Assembly (NCBI GenBank): GCA_021159265.1
Contig: JAGGSD010000177.1
Location: 1-13,671 of the forward strand
DNA length: 13,671 nt
Direction: 5' to 3'
Origin: Syntrophobacterales bacterium
GTDB lineage: Bacteria > Desulfobacterota > Syntrophia > Syntrophales > UBA6807
Of the stretch, positions 1-7,614 are shown piece by piece. Numbering within the stretch: the stretch's first letter is position 1; every line of letters starts with the position of its first letter. A program made the translations under genes and the position numbers. A model generated the notes under the pieces. The model saw nothing but the letters and a program-made list of their open reading frames with translations. It did no database searches and was not told the origin of the DNA.

Positions 1-58
1 TGTAAAAGTTACTTTCCATTATAATGCCGCTAAACGGCATAATGGAGCTTTTAACGGT
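1..58. repeat. Intergenic hairpin repeat, copy 1
   Basis: Stem arms CCATT plus ATGCCG (16-29, with a 3-nt bulge ATA at 21-23) and CGGCATAATGG (35-45) enclose the loop CTAAA. The 3' arm continues into GGAGCTTTT (44-52) and the 5' side begins with TGTAAAAG. The same skeleton (an AAAGCTCC-type start, TATGC, a TAAA-containing loop, GCATA, GGAGCTTT) recurs at 13569-13627, so this belongs to a dispersed family. It lies just upstream of hpt and could also end an upstream transcript. No coding signal is seen in 1-93. Confidence 0.6.
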
Positions 59-96
59 ATTGCGGCATGTAAAATCAAGAGAAAGAAGGCTTCGTG

Positions 97-621
97 ATGA
101 AGGAGATAAAGAAAAATATTCTTTATTCAAAAGAAACGATAGAAAAACGTGTAAATGAGCTTGCAGAGACGATTTCCCGTGATTACGAGGGGAGGGAAAT
201 CGTTTTTGTGTGCGTTCTGAAGGGAGCCTTCATCTTTTTAGCAGATCTTACAAGGCAACTGAAAGTGCCCCATGTCGTAGATTTTGTAAGATTGGCGAGT
301 TATGGTTCCGGGACGGTCAGTTCGGGGAAAATAACAATCACAAAAGATATCGAAACTTCCATAGAGGGAAGAGATGTTGTCATTGTTGAGGATATAATCG
401 ATACTGGAATTACCATGGATTTTCTGAAAGACAGGCTGAAAAAAAGTAATCCAAACTCTTTAAAAATCTGTGCCTTGCTGGACAAGGAAGAAAGAAGAGA
501 AGTTAAAGTTGATGTAGATTACGTTGGGTTTACCATAGAGGATAAATTTATTGTGGGGTACGGGCTTGATTTTGATGAAAAGTTCAGGTGTCTGCCGGAT
601 ATCTATGTGATTGATGAATAA
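97..621 (+). CDS. hpt: Hypoxanthine phosphoribosyltransferase
   Basis: Purine salvage enzyme that condenses hypoxanthine (usually also guanine) with PRPP to give IMP or GMP in the cytosol. The 174-residue product has the normal bacterial length. Visible family signatures in order are LKGAF (41-45, the loop before the PPi site), the flexible-loop SYGSGT (68-73), the PRPP-binding acidic motif VVIVEDIIDTG (94-104), LLDK (127-130, purine-binding Lys) and VGYGLDFDEKFR (153-164, Mg/base region). The frame can also start at GTG 94; ATG 97 is preferred because AAGG at 86-89 then sits 7 nt upstream and ATG is the stronger codon. It is followed after 80 bp by the zinc-ribbon gene on the same strand. 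Its salvage role complements the de novo purine genes elsewhere in the window. Assignment is firm; substrate preference between hypoxanthine and guanine cannot be read from sequence. Confidence 0.95.
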   Translation: MKEIKKNILYSKETIEKRVNELAETISRDYEGREIVFVCVLKGAFIFLADLTRQLKVPHVVDFVRLASYGSGTVSSGKITITKDIETSIEGRDVVIVEDIIDTGITMDFLKDRLKKSNPNSLKICALLDKEERREVKVDVDYVGFTIEDKFIVGYGLDFDEKFRCLPDIYVIDE

Positions 622-643
622 AATTAGGTAGGTTGCCCGGGGA

Positions 644-670
644 AGTTTCGCTTGCCCTTGCAGCGAAACT
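644..670 (+). other. Perfect 9-bp hairpin between hpt and the zinc-ribbon gene
   Basis: AGTTTCGCT (644-652) and AGCGAAACT (662-670) are perfect complements around a 9-nt loop (653-661). No T-run follows, so it does not look like a standard intrinsic terminator. It ends 31 nt before the proposed GTG start at 702 and could be a processing or translation-control stem, or simply a small repeat. Function is unknown. Confidence 0.5.
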
Positions 671-701
671 ATTTTCGGATAGTCTCCCGAGGGGGAAAAG
701 A

Positions 702-1724
702 GTGATAATACAGTGTAAAAAGTGTGGAACAAAATACAATTTCGACGAGTCATTAATAGAGGGGGAAGGAATATGGGTAAGATGCACTCGTTGTAAGAAT
801 ATATTCTTTCAAGTCAATCCCGTGAGAGAACAAATAGTTTCGGCCCCATATATAGAGGATAAAAACATAGCGATTGGCGCTGACATGAAAAAGGAAAAAC
901 CTGAAACCGGAGCTTACCGTGAAGTTGTGCCATACCCTCGGTCTGATGATGAGGATAAGGAAAAAAGAGATGAAGTGGAACAACTCTGGCAAGACATGGC
1001 GCTTATGGAGGAAGGAGATTTCTTTAATGATCAATTAGAAAAAGATGCTTTGCTGAAAGATGAGAGAAAACCTGCCAATCCGGATGAGCCAATAATAATT
1101 AAAGAAAATGATAGTAATCGTGATGAGATTATTCGAAAAGAAACCAGAACCGTAAGAAAAAGGAAAGGATTCTGGACACCGGGCAGGATTGTGGTCTATC
1201 CAGTAATTGTTATCGTTGTATTGTTGACAGTTTATTTTTGGTTTTTCCCGCAAGTCGGCAGACAGATTTTAAATAATGTTTATTTTGTTGAAGAACCAAC
1301 GCAAATTACAGGGAGGAAAGATAGTACAAAAAGATTAATAAATGGAAGTAAGGAAAAAATTTCATTCATTAATATAAAAGAACATACTGTGAAAAACTGG
1401 ATTGTCGGTGATATTTTTATAGTCCAGGGCATTGCAGTTAATAAAAACACTAGTCCCGTTTCACAAGTTAAAGTAAGAGGTAGAATATTAGATTCATCAG
1501 GGACTGTTTTAATGGAAGAAAAAGTTTATGCAGGTAATATTCTTACTGATGAGGAGTTGAAAAACCTGACAGAAGAAGAAATCAAAGAAGAACTTTCCAA
1601 TTCCTTGGGAAGTGATTTTCTCAACAGGGAGATACCATATAAGGGGGAGATTCCCTTTATGATTGTGTTTAGTAATCCTCCAGAAAGCGCTAAAGAATAT
1701 TTGATTGATTCTGTAAATGGTTGA
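702..1724 (+). CDS. Zinc-ribbon (MJ0042-type) and DUF3426 single-pass membrane protein
   Basis: The product (340 residues) starts with a zinc ribbon, Cys5-x2-Cys8 and Cys28-x2-Cys31, of the MJ0042 finger type common at the N-terminus of proteobacterial proteins. A charged, low-complexity acidic/lysine linker follows (about 40-155), then a basic patch TVRKRK and one hydrophobic helix (163-183, rich in V/I/L and ending WFFP). The remainder (about 217-320) resembles DUF3426, with the pattern of a beta-rich domain (VQGIAVNKNTSP, VRGRILDSSG). Predicted topology is a cytoplasmic zinc ribbon with an extracytoplasmic C-terminal domain. The GTG at 702 is chosen over a start 69 nt upstream because GAGGGGG precedes it and family members begin with the I-I-x-C sequence. 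Biological function is unknown; a regulatory or envelope-sensing role is only a guess. Confidence 0.8.
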   Translation: MIIQCKKCGTKYNFDESLIEGEGIWVRCTRCKNIFFQVNPVREQIVSAPYIEDKNIAIGADMKKEKPETGAYREVVPYPRSDDEDKEKRDEVEQLWQDMALMEEGDFFNDQLEKDALLKDERKPANPDEPIIIKENDSNRDEIIRKETRTVRKRKGFWTPGRIVVYPVIVIVVLLTVYFWFFPQVGRQILNNVYFVEEPTQITGRKDSTKRLINGSKEKISFINIKEHTVKNWIVGDIFIVQGIAVNKNTSPVSQVKVRGRILDSSGTVLMEEKVYAGNILTDEELKNLTEEEIKEELSNSLGSDFLNREIPYKGEIPFMIVFSNPPESAKEYLIDSVNG

Positions 1725-1763
1725 GGCTGTCTCTAATCAATAGAACGTTTCTTCAAGGATAGA

Positions 1764-1930
1764 TGACTCTGTTGATTTAAGGTCTTTTCGCCCAATCTCT
1801 GCATTATGCTCAAAAAATAATCCTCGGAATATCAACTATATGCCTGCGGACTTCGGCGAGCTCAGTCGAACCGTTATTTTTTTCACATGCCTTGATCTTA
1901 AACGAAAATCTTCATAAATCAACAGAGTCA
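1764..1930. repeat. MITE-like inverted-repeat element A
   Basis: Perfect 16-bp terminal inverted repeats TGACTCTGTTGATTTA (1764-1779) and its complement (1915-1930) bound a 167-bp element. Homology between the arms continues imperfectly inward (a shared GATTTTCG-like stretch and A-runs). The interior carries a separate motif, CTGCGGACTTCGGCGAGCTC at about 1842-1861. No coding potential is seen. Its right end, 1891-1927, matches 32 of 37 bases at 11154-11190. No obvious target-site duplication was found. It occupies most of the spacer before the channel gene and ends 50 bp before its start. Confidence 0.7.
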
Positions 1931-1979
1931 ATAGATAAAGGGTCAGAAGAGAGAACTCGGAAAAAACGGGGAGACTTAT

Positions 1980-2978
1980 TTGTCGCCGATAAAAAAAGTA
2001 AAAGTTGCTTTCGTCTTATTATTTATAATTTTTGTTACAGGAACACTGGGCTACCATTTCCTGGAAGGGTGGACTCTTGCCGAAGCTTTTTATGCAACGG
2101 TTGTTACCCTTGGCACAGTAGGATACGGCGATTTTTACCCTATCACCGCAGAAGGGAGAATGTTTGCGGTTTTCCTAATTATCTTTGGTGTAGGCACCAT
2201 GGCCTATACATTCGCGATGATAATGGAGAACTTTATGGAAGGCCGACTGAGAAAAGTATTGGGGAGGGGCAGATTGAAAAGACAGATAGAAAGAATGAAA
2301 GGACACTATATTATCTGTGGTTGCGGCAAGATTGGGCATTTCATCTGCAAAGAGCTGGCCGAGGAGAAAGTTGATTTTGTCGTTATTGATAACGATTTGG
2401 AAGTTATCCGTAAGATTGAGGATGAAGGGTTTCTCTGTGTTAATGGTTGTGCGACAGATGATAAAATTCTTATAAAGGCAGGTATAAAAAGAGCCAAAAG
2501 CATTGTTTCTGTTCTTCACACTGACGCAGATAATTTATATGTTGTCCTGACGGCGCGAGAATTAAACCCGGATGTCTATGTGCTGTCGAGATTTGAGGAT
2601 GAAGCGTCGGAACGTAGATTGATAAAGGCAGGGGCGGATCGAGTCATATCTCCACACAAGGTGGGGGGGATGAGGATGACGATGGCTCTTCTTCGGCCTG
2701 CCGTGTTGGACTTTGTGGAAATTACCGTAGGCAAAAAGAGTCTTGCTCTGCGCATGGAAGAAGTCCAAATTTGCGAATCTTCACATATAACTGGTAAATC
2801 CCTGGCAGATTCTGGTTTGAGGCAAGAATATGATCTTATTATTGTAGCTGTGCATAAAAAATCGGGTCAAATGATACTTAATCCATCTGCCAGTTACGTT
2901 ATCGAGGTGGGAGATAATCTGGTCGCCCTTGGCAGGGAAGAAAACCTGGTTAAGCTTTCCGCAGCATGTCAAATATGA
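1980..2978 (+). CDS. Two-TM potassium channel with RCK (TrkA-N/TrkA-C) domains
   Basis: An MthK-like potassium channel subunit, expected to be tetrameric in the inner membrane and gated by its cytoplasmic RCK ring. In the 332-residue product, TM1 is about 8-25, the pore helix precedes the selectivity filter TVGYGD (46-51), and TM2 is about 61-83. A basic linker (RLRKVLGRGRLKRQ) leads to the RCK-N Rossmann fold with nucleotide/ligand loop GCGKIG (114-119) and the acidic strand end VVIDND (134-139). A TrkA-C/RCK-C domain fills the last 80 or so residues. The start is TTG, supported by GGGGAG six bases upstream. Its 3' end overlaps the convergent YrdC-family gene by 29 bp. The MITE-like element immediately upstream may supply or replace its promoter. 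Ligand (Ca2+, NAD or other) cannot be inferred. Confidence 0.92.
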   Translation: MSPIKKVKVAFVLLFIIFVTGTLGYHFLEGWTLAEAFYATVVTLGTVGYGDFYPITAEGRMFAVFLIIFGVGTMAYTFAMIMENFMEGRLRKVLGRGRLKRQIERMKGHYIICGCGKIGHFICKELAEEKVDFVVIDNDLEVIRKIEDEGFLCVNGCATDDKILIKAGIKRAKSIVSVLHTDADNLYVVLTARELNPDVYVLSRFEDEASERRLIKAGADRVISPHKVGGMRMTMALLRPAVLDFVEITVGKKSLALRMEEVQICESSHITGKSLADSGLRQEYDLIIVAVHKKSGQMILNPSASYVIEVGDNLVALGREENLVKLSAACQI

Positions 2979-3588
2979 ATGTCGTTGGAACAACACCTTC
3001 CCTTACGATGTTCGGCGGATCTGTAGTTACATCCACGATTGTTGAGGCCAATCCACCCAGTGTGCTGCCGCCAGCAATAATAGCATCTACACTATTGCCA
3101 ATGCTGTCTATGACGTCGTCAACCGATAAACATTCCTTCTGCCCGGATAGATTTGCACTGGTGGCAGTAACAGCCTTTGAAAAAGTTTTTGCGAGACTGG
3201 TTGCAATAAGATTGCCGGAAAGACGAATCCCTATTTTTCCTGTTCCTGCTGTCAGTTGTCGGGGAACATTATGCGAAGCTTCGAACAGAATTGTAAGCCC
3301 GCCCGGCCAGAATCTGTTCATAAGTAAACTGCCGGTTTCGGGGACATCTTTAACAAGTTTGATTACATCCGTTCTGTTGCCGATGATTATGGAAATCGGG
3401 TTTTTGAAATTCCTCCCCTTGATCGTGTAAATTTTTTCGATTGCCTTCTCATTTTCCGCGTCCGCACCGAGGCCATAAAAGGTTTCTGTCGGATAGGCAA
3501 TGATACCACCCTCCCTCAGGATATCCGCGGCTTTATCTATTGAAGGTTGATCAGGATTGTCCGGATCTAACTTCAGGATTTTTACCAT
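2950..3588 (-). CDS. L-threonylcarbamoyladenylate synthase (YrdC/Sua5 family)
   Basis: Catalyses formation of threonylcarbamoyl-AMP from threonine, bicarbonate and ATP, the first step of the t6A37 tRNA modification. The 212-residue product is essentially one YrdC domain without the Sua5 C-terminal domain, so it is closer to a TsaC/YwlC-short form. Visible motifs are IAYPTETFYGLG (30-41), KGRNFKNP (57-64, the K-x-R...NP active-site segment), WPGGLT (94-99), TSANLSG (143-149), STIVD (182-186) and VREG (195-198). The first residues are coded in the purE 3' end: its ATG overlaps the purE stop (ATGGTAA, 7-nt shared segment), indicating co-transcription and probably translational coupling. The 3' end runs 29 bp into the convergent channel gene. 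Family assignment is firm; the choice between the names tsaC and sua5 is left open. Confidence 0.93.
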   Translation of the reverse strand: MVKILKLDPDNPDQPSIDKAADILREGGIIAYPTETFYGLGADAENEKAIEKIYTIKGRNFKNPISIIIGNRTDVIKLVKDVPETGSLLMNRFWPGGLTILFEASHNVPRQLTAGTGKIGIRLSGNLIATSLAKTFSKAVTATSANLSGQKECLSVDDVIDSIGNSVDAIIAGGSTLGGLASTIVDVTTDPPNIVREGVVPTTFIFDMLRKA

Positions 3589-4085
3589 TCGAGATTATCC
3601 TGTTTTTTTTCAATATCTTTAGCCATAGTCTCAATATAGGCATTTAATTTTTCACGGAGATCTTCATTGTACAGGGCGAGTATTCTAACAGCCATAAAGG
3701 CTCCGTTTTTTGCTCCGGCCTTCCCGATCGCCATGACGGCAACCGGTACACCTCCCGGCATTTGTGCAGTTGATAAGAGTGCATCAAGACCGTTTAGTGA
3801 TGTCGCATCAATGGGGACTCCTATAACGGGAAGGGTGGTTTGTGAAGCGATGACTCCTGCCAGATGAGCGGCTGCACCGGCGCCTGCAATGATTACTTTA
3901 ATCCCTTTGTTTGCTGCTTCTCTCGCGAACTTTGCCGTTCTTTCCGGCGAGCGATGTGCTGAGGTCAGAAAGACTTCATAAGAAATATTAAAGTCATCCA
4001 GAATTGCAATAGCTTCTTTCATAACAGGAAGATCGGAATCGCTTCCCATGACAATGCTGACTGATACCCCGGTATTTTCCCCCAT
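3582..4085 (-). CDS. purE: N5-carboxyaminoimidazole ribonucleotide mutase (class I PurE)
   Basis: Converts N5-CAIR to CAIR in de novo purine synthesis; class I enzymes act as octamers. The 167-residue product shows GSDSD (14-18), SAHRSP with the catalytic His44 (42-47), the CO2/nucleotide loop GAGAAAHLAG (68-77) and MPGGVPV (109-115). The open frame extends 29 codons farther upstream to 4172, but that segment is translated intergenic repeat. ATG 4085 has GGAG nine bases upstream and gives the normal family start, so the shorter form is chosen. The partner PurK, needed if N5-CAIR is the substrate, is not in the window. The gene overlaps the downstream YrdC-family start and is separated from purH by a 278-bp spacer full of repeats. 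Confidence 0.96.
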   Translation of the reverse strand: MGENTGVSVSIVMGSDSDLPVMKEAIAILDDFNISYEVFLTSAHRSPERTAKFAREAANKGIKVIIAGAGAAAHLAGVIASQTTLPVIGVPIDATSLNGLDALLSTAQMPGGVPVAVMAIGKAGAKNGAFMAVRILALYNEDLREKLNAYIETMAKDIEKKQDNLEW

Positions 4086-4143
4086 ATCAATTTTTCTCCG
4101 TTTTTTACTGAAAGATGAACTCGCAAGACATTTACTGAAAATT

Positions 4144-4171
4144 AGAATATCGAAATCCGAAATTCGAAACA
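4144..4171. repeat. Tandem heptamer array (CGAAAYN units)
   Basis: Four 7-bp units, the clear core being CGAAATC followed by CGAAATT (4151-4164), flanked by AGAATAT and CGAAACA. Counting lag-7 identities gives 14 of 21. It lies 59 bp upstream of the purE start, inside the false N-terminal extension of the purE frame. Confidence 0.5.
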
Positions 4172-4224
4172 AATCCGAATATCAAATGTTCAAAACGTTG
4201 ATGGTCCGTAAAAAATCCGATTTT

Positions 4225-4308
4225 CCCCTCCCTTGGGGAGGGGTCATAAGTGCATGAAATAACACTGTATTCACTCTAACCCCAACCCTCTCCCTTCAAG
4301 GGAGAGGG
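4225..4308. repeat. Two GC-rich palindromes in the purH-purE spacer
   Basis: The first palindrome (4225-4243) has arms CCCCTCC and GGAGGGG. The second has perfect 11-bp arms CCCTCTCCCTT (4286-4296) and AAGGGAGAGGG (4298-4308) around one central base. They sit 26 bp and more downstream of the purH stop. On the minus strand the first is followed by AAAATCGG and then a T-run (the complement of 4209-4215), so a weak terminator or attenuator before purE is possible. The rest of the 278-bp spacer holds the two heptamer arrays; no gene is seen. Confidence 0.6.
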
Positions 4309-4337
4309 AGATTTTCGCCCTTTTTTACGAATTTGTC

Positions 4338-4365
4338 AACCTTCAACCTTGGACCTTGAACCTTT
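4338..4365. repeat. Tandem heptamer array (RACCTTN) at the purH stop codon
   Basis: Four contiguous 7-bp units of consensus RACCTTN (for example AACCTTC then AACCTTG at 4338-4351), with 17 of 21 lag-7 identities. The last unit overlaps the purH stop codon (complement of 4364-4366), so the array begins exactly where coding ends. Confidence 0.7.
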
Positions 4366-5926
4366 AATGTCTAAAATGTCTCTTCCCTGTAAAGATCATT
4401 GCAATGCCATGTTCATCTGCTGCCTTTATGGTTTCTTCGTCCCGTATTGATCCTCCGGGTTGGATAATGGCCGTTACACCCGCTTCCGCGGCCATGTCCA
4501 CACCATCTCTGAAGGGGAAGAATGCATCGGAGGCAAGTACGGTTCCTTCGGTGGGAAGATTTGCCTTCATTTGGGCTATCCTCACAGAATCAACTCTGCT
4601 CATCTGTCCGGCACCCACACCAACCAGTTGATCTTTAGTCGCGAAAACGATGGCATTGGATTTTACGTGTTTTACAACATGCCATGCAAAATCAAGGGCC
4701 TGATATTCTTCTTCTGTCGGAGTTCTTTCAGTTGCTACCTGAGCCGTTTTGATGTTTTCGCCGATATGGTCTCTTTCCTGTACGAGAAGCCCTCCGACAA
4801 CTCTTCTATAGTCATAATCGGCATGTCCTACTCTTGTAAATGATGGAATTTCCAGTACCCTCATATTTTTTTTTGTGCCCAGTATGTCAATAGCATCCTT
4901 GTCGAAGGTGGGAGCAATAACGACTTCCAGGAATATTTTTGCAATTTCTTCTGCTGTTTTTTTGTCTACACGCCTGTTAAAGGCAACAATTCCCCCGAAG
5001 GCCGATACAGGATCGGTTTCCATGGCTTTTTTATAGGCTTCTAAAATATTATCGCTCGATGTTGCCGCACCGCAGGGATTAGAATGTTTCATGATAACGG
5101 CAGTCGGCAGTTCAAAATCGGACGCCATTTGCCATGCGGCATCACTGTCCATGATATTGTTATAGGAAAGTTTTTTTCCTTGTAATTGCCGTGCATTTGA
5201 TACTGAAGGAAAGGATATATCTTTTTCTCGGTAGAAGGCTGCTTTTTGATGCGGGTTTTCCCCATAACGGAGATCCTGAGACTTGGTAAACTGCATAGTA
5301 TAGGTTTCGGGAAATTCTTTTTTCCCTTCCGGTGTCAACGTGCCAAGATAATTTGATATAGCGGCATCATATCGAGCCGTGAGCTGAAAAGCCCTGGTCG
5401 CGAAAGTAAAATTAGTATCTTCGGAAATCTTTCCCCCGTGTTTTTTCATTTCCTGAAGAATCTTTGAGTAATCGGCAGGGTCCGTTACGACTGTTACAAA
5501 ACGGTAGTTTTTGGCCGCTGCACGGAGCATTGCAGGACCGCCAATATCGATATTTTCTATAGCGTTTTCCAGAGTGCACCCTTCTTTTGCCACCGTATCC
5601 TCAAACCTGTAAAGGTTGATTACGACCATGTCTATCATATCGATGCCATGTTTCTCTGCAGATTTTACATGTTCTTCATTATCACGCAGGGCAAGAAGAC
5701 CACCGTGGATCTTTGGATGAAGCGTTTTAAGCCTTCCATCCATCATTTCGGGGAAACCGGTGTAATCGGAAACATCTGTTACAGCTATCTCGTTTTTTCT
5801 TAACTGTGCAGCGGTTCCTCCCGTAGAAAGAATTTCCACACCGTATGTCTGCAATTCCCTCGCAAAATCAACAATTCCTTTCTTATCAGTTACACTGATA
5901 AGAGCACGTTTAATCTCATTTTTCAT
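4364..5926 (-). CDS. purH: Bifunctional AICAR transformylase / IMP cyclohydrolase
   Basis: Catalyses the last two steps to IMP: formylation of AICAR by 10-formyl-THF and ring closure of FAICAR. The 520-residue length is normal. The N-terminal MGS-like cyclohydrolase domain (about 1-200) shows STGGT (34-38), [15 protein letters not shown] (57-71) and IDIGGPAM (126-133). The C-terminal transformylase domain has LRYGENPHQ (219-227), [12 protein letters not shown] (249-260) and the catalytic KHSNPCG (280-286), and it ends GKRHFRH. A start 15 nt upstream exists, but that ATG is itself embedded in the ribosome binding site (ATGAGGAGAGGTAGA before ATG 5926), so 5926 is preferred. It lies 76 bp downstream of purD on the same strand and probably shares its transcript. 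Confidence 0.97.
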   Translation of the reverse strand: MKNEIKRALISVTDKKGIVDFARELQTYGVEILSTGGTAAQLRKNEIAVTDVSDYTGFPEMMDGRLKTLHPKIHGGLLALRDNEEHVKSAEKHGIDMIDMVVINLYRFEDTVAKEGCTLENAIENIDIGGPAMLRAAAKNYRFVTVVTDPADYSKILQEMKKHGGKISEDTNFTFATRAFQLTARYDAAISNYLGTLTPEGKKEFPETYTMQFTKSQDLRYGENPHQKAAFYREKDISFPSVSNARQLQGKKLSYNNIMDSDAAWQMASDFELPTAVIMKHSNPCGAATSSDNILEAYKKAMETDPVSAFGGIVAFNRRVDKKTAEEIAKIFLEVVIAPTFDKDAIDILGTKKNMRVLEIPSFTRVGHADYDYRRVVGGLLVQERDHIGENIKTAQVATERTPTEEEYQALDFAWHVVKHVKSNAIVFATKDQLVGVGAGQMSRVDSVRIAQMKANLPTEGTVLASDAFFPFRDGVDMAAEAGVTAIIQPGGSIRDEETIKAADEHGIAMIFTGKRHFRH

Positions 5927-5953
5927 TCTACCTCTCCTCATTGTATTTTAAAA

Positions 5954-5999
5954 AATCAGCTAATGCTAACTAACGGCTGACAGCTGATTGCTGAGAGCT
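5954..5999. repeat. Heptamer array (RANNGCT) and stem in the purD-purH spacer
   Basis: Four 7-bp units of consensus RANNGCT cover 5972-5999 (15 of 21 lag-7 identities), ending 3 nt from the purD stop (complement of 6003-6005). A diverged fifth unit precedes them. AATCAGCT (5954-5961) and AGCTGATT (5982-5989) can pair; read on the minus strand the stem is followed by a T-run (complement of 5950-5955), so it could act as a weak terminator or attenuator between purD and purH. Confidence 0.55.
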
Positions 6000-6002
6000 T
6001 TT

Positions 6003-7328
6003 TTATTCCCTTATTTCTTTCATATGGTTTATTCTTTTTTGTATCAGCGGTTTCGTGCCGATGTCAGGCCTGTGGTCTACGGGACCTTTGATGCACGATA
6101 CCGCCTGTTCCGCTATCTGTTCCGCTTTTTCGAGATTTTCTGCTATTCCGACTACTCCGATGGCACGTGAAGTGGTCATATATAGACCATCCTTTCTCTT
6201 GTCAACGGAAGAATAATAGAGTTTTGCATCTTTTACGTCATCCACTTCAATTTTTTCGGAGGTTGATTTCGCGTCGGGATGATCCTTTGGCAGGCCATAG
6301 CCTTTTGGCACAATGTATTTGCAGACGGTAGCTTTTTTTTCAAATTCGATCGTCAGGGTATTAAGCGTTCCCTCAATAATTGCCCTGCAGACATCGACAA
6401 AATCTGTTTTCAGAATGGGGAGAGTATTCATGGCTTCGGGATCTCCGAATCTGGCGTTGTACTCGAGAAGCTTAACGCCATCTTTCGTTATAATAAAACC
6501 ACCGTACATAACTCCCTTGTAATATTCACCCGTTTCCTTGTAAATTGCGTCCGCGACTTTCTGTGTTATCGAGAGACCTTCCGCTGCATCCTCTGCCGTC
6601 ATAAAGGGCAGGGAATGATCTGCTGACGAATAGGAACCCATTCCTCCGGTATTGGGTCCCCTGTCATTTACGAACCGTCTCTTGTGATCCTGTACGGGGG
6701 GTGTTGCAACAACCGTGATACCATCAGAGATACACTGTAATGAAAATTCTTCACCTTCCAGTTTTTCCTCTACAATAACACATGGATGTTCCTCCAGCAT
6801 CTTTCTACAATGTTTAAGGGCTTCAACCTTCGTTTGAAAATGATCTCCCTGTACCATAACACCTTTTCCACCCGTGAGTCCATCGGGTTTGACGACGACT
6901 CCATCCAGTCCACTCATAAATTTATCGATACCGTCCATTGAAGAAAAAACTTTGTATTTCGGATTTCCCGGGATATTATATTTTTTCAACAAATCTTTTG
7001 TGAAGGATTTGGATGTTTCCAGCCTTGACAGTCTTTTTGTTGGGCCTACAGATGGAATACCTTCTTTTTGCAGGGAATCAACGGCACCGTTATTGAGAGG
7101 ATCTTCCGGTCCTATTATTGCGAAATCGATCCTGTTTTCTTTTGCGAATTGATTGATATCGTCTAAGTTGGTGTAATCTCCAATTCTGGTATCTGCGGAA
7201 AGGGATGAAATTGCCGGATTATTCGATTTCATATATGAAAATAGTTTCGGGTTATGCGTTGATCGAGTCAATGCTTCTGCTATCGCATGTTCCCGCGCAC
7301 CATTTCCAATTAAAAGGATGTTGGTCAT
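6003..7328 (-). CDS. purD: Phosphoribosylamine-glycine ligase (GARS), archaeal-like
   Basis: ATP-grasp enzyme joining 5-phosphoribosylamine and glycine to give GAR, the second step of de novo purine synthesis. The 441-residue product shows GNGAREHA (8-15), IIGPEDPL (71-78), the ATP-grasp segment KPDGLTGGKGV (147-157), EGEEFS (191-196), QDHKR (213-217), GPNTGGMGSYS (224-234) and NARFGDPEAMN. ATG 7328 is chosen because AGGAGG lies 7 nt upstream and the family starts here; a longer frame adds 12 residues that match nothing. Several segments (LFSYMKSNNPAI, VGPTKRLSRLETSK, VCKYIVPKGYG, LTGGKGV rather than the usual bacterial LAAGKGV) resemble archaeal PurD as I remember it more than E. coli PurD. 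It is first in the purD-purH-purE-yrdC-type block. Confidence 0.95.
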   Translation of the reverse strand: MTNILLIGNGAREHAIAEALTRSTHNPKLFSYMKSNNPAISSLSADTRIGDYTNLDDINQFAKENRIDFAIIGPEDPLNNGAVDSLQKEGIPSVGPTKRLSRLETSKSFTKDLLKKYNIPGNPKYKVFSSMDGIDKFMSGLDGVVVKPDGLTGGKGVMVQGDHFQTKVEALKHCRKMLEEHPCVIVEEKLEGEEFSLQCISDGITVVATPPVQDHKRRFVNDRGPNTGGMGSYSSADHSLPFMTAEDAAEGLSITQKVADAIYKETGEYYKGVMYGGFIITKDGVKLLEYNARFGDPEAMNTLPILKTDFVDVCRAIIEGTLNTLTIEFEKKATVCKYIVPKGYGLPKDHPDAKSTSEKIEVDDVKDAKLYYSSVDKRKDGLYMTTSRAIGVVGIAENLEKAEQIAEQAVSCIKGPVDHRPDIGTKPLIQKRINHMKEIRE

Positions 7329-7438
7329 GTTGCTGCCTCCTGAATAGCTACTGACTTTTACCACAAGAAATTGTTCATGTCATCAGCTTAAGCCATTTTA
7401 TTATTAATCATTACGAAGAACTCTTATTCCGTCTGATT

Positions 7439-7473
7439 AACCTTGAACTGCGAACTCCTGAGCTTTGAATTTG
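7439..7473. repeat. Degenerate heptamer array in the purD/CNNM divergent spacer
   Basis: Five consecutive 7-bp blocks starting AA or GA (the first is AACCTTG, the same as units near purH). Lag-7 identity is only 15 of 28, so this is a weak example that would not stand alone. The rest of 7329-7614 contains AT-rich sequence and a candidate promoter; no gene is seen. Confidence 0.3.
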
Positions 7474-7537
7474 AGTGGTTACCATATATCCAAAAAAGGT
7501 ATATTCGTCAAATGACTTTATTCTAAAGTTTAACAGG

Positions 7538-7566
7538 TTGACTTTTCTATGGAACAAAGGTAGTGT
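7538..7566 (+). promoter_or_regulatory. Candidate sigma70-like promoter for the CNNM pair
   Basis: TTGACT (7538-7543), a 17-bp spacer and TAGTGT (7561-7566) followed by an AT-rich stretch. The -35 is good and the -10 poor (three consensus bases). It is placed 48 bp upstream of the first CNNM gene in the divergent spacer, where a promoter is needed. Confidence 0.3.
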
Positions 7567-7614
7567 GAATATAAATAATTTATTAAATTTTAGACACTTT
7601 GAGACAGATCAATA

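Noticed and set aside
1..93. attC-like integron sites or CRISPR repeats from the hairpins at the window ends
   Set aside because: There are only two distant copies, no integrase, no cassette-like array, no regular spacers and no cas genes.
1725..1979. A toxin-antitoxin or small regulatory RNA gene between the zinc-ribbon and channel genes
   Set aside because: No open frame with a start and ribosome binding site, and the structure present is explained by the inverted-repeat element.
1892..2374. A 160-residue + strand frame overlapping the channel gene
   Set aside because: It is out of frame with the well-supported channel protein, which has clear motifs, and its own translation is Arg/Cys-rich and lacks any family pattern.
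4086..4172. A 29-residue N-terminal extension of PurE, reading MFRISDFDILIFSK
   Set aside because: It is translated intergenic repeat (including the heptamer array), has no counterpart in PurE, and a good ribosome binding site precedes the inner ATG at 4085.
7329..7614. A purine riboswitch or PurR operator upstream of purD
   Set aside because: I looked for the conserved purine-aptamer core and a palindromic operator and saw neither; the spacer only shows AT-rich sequence, a weak heptamer array and a weak promoter.
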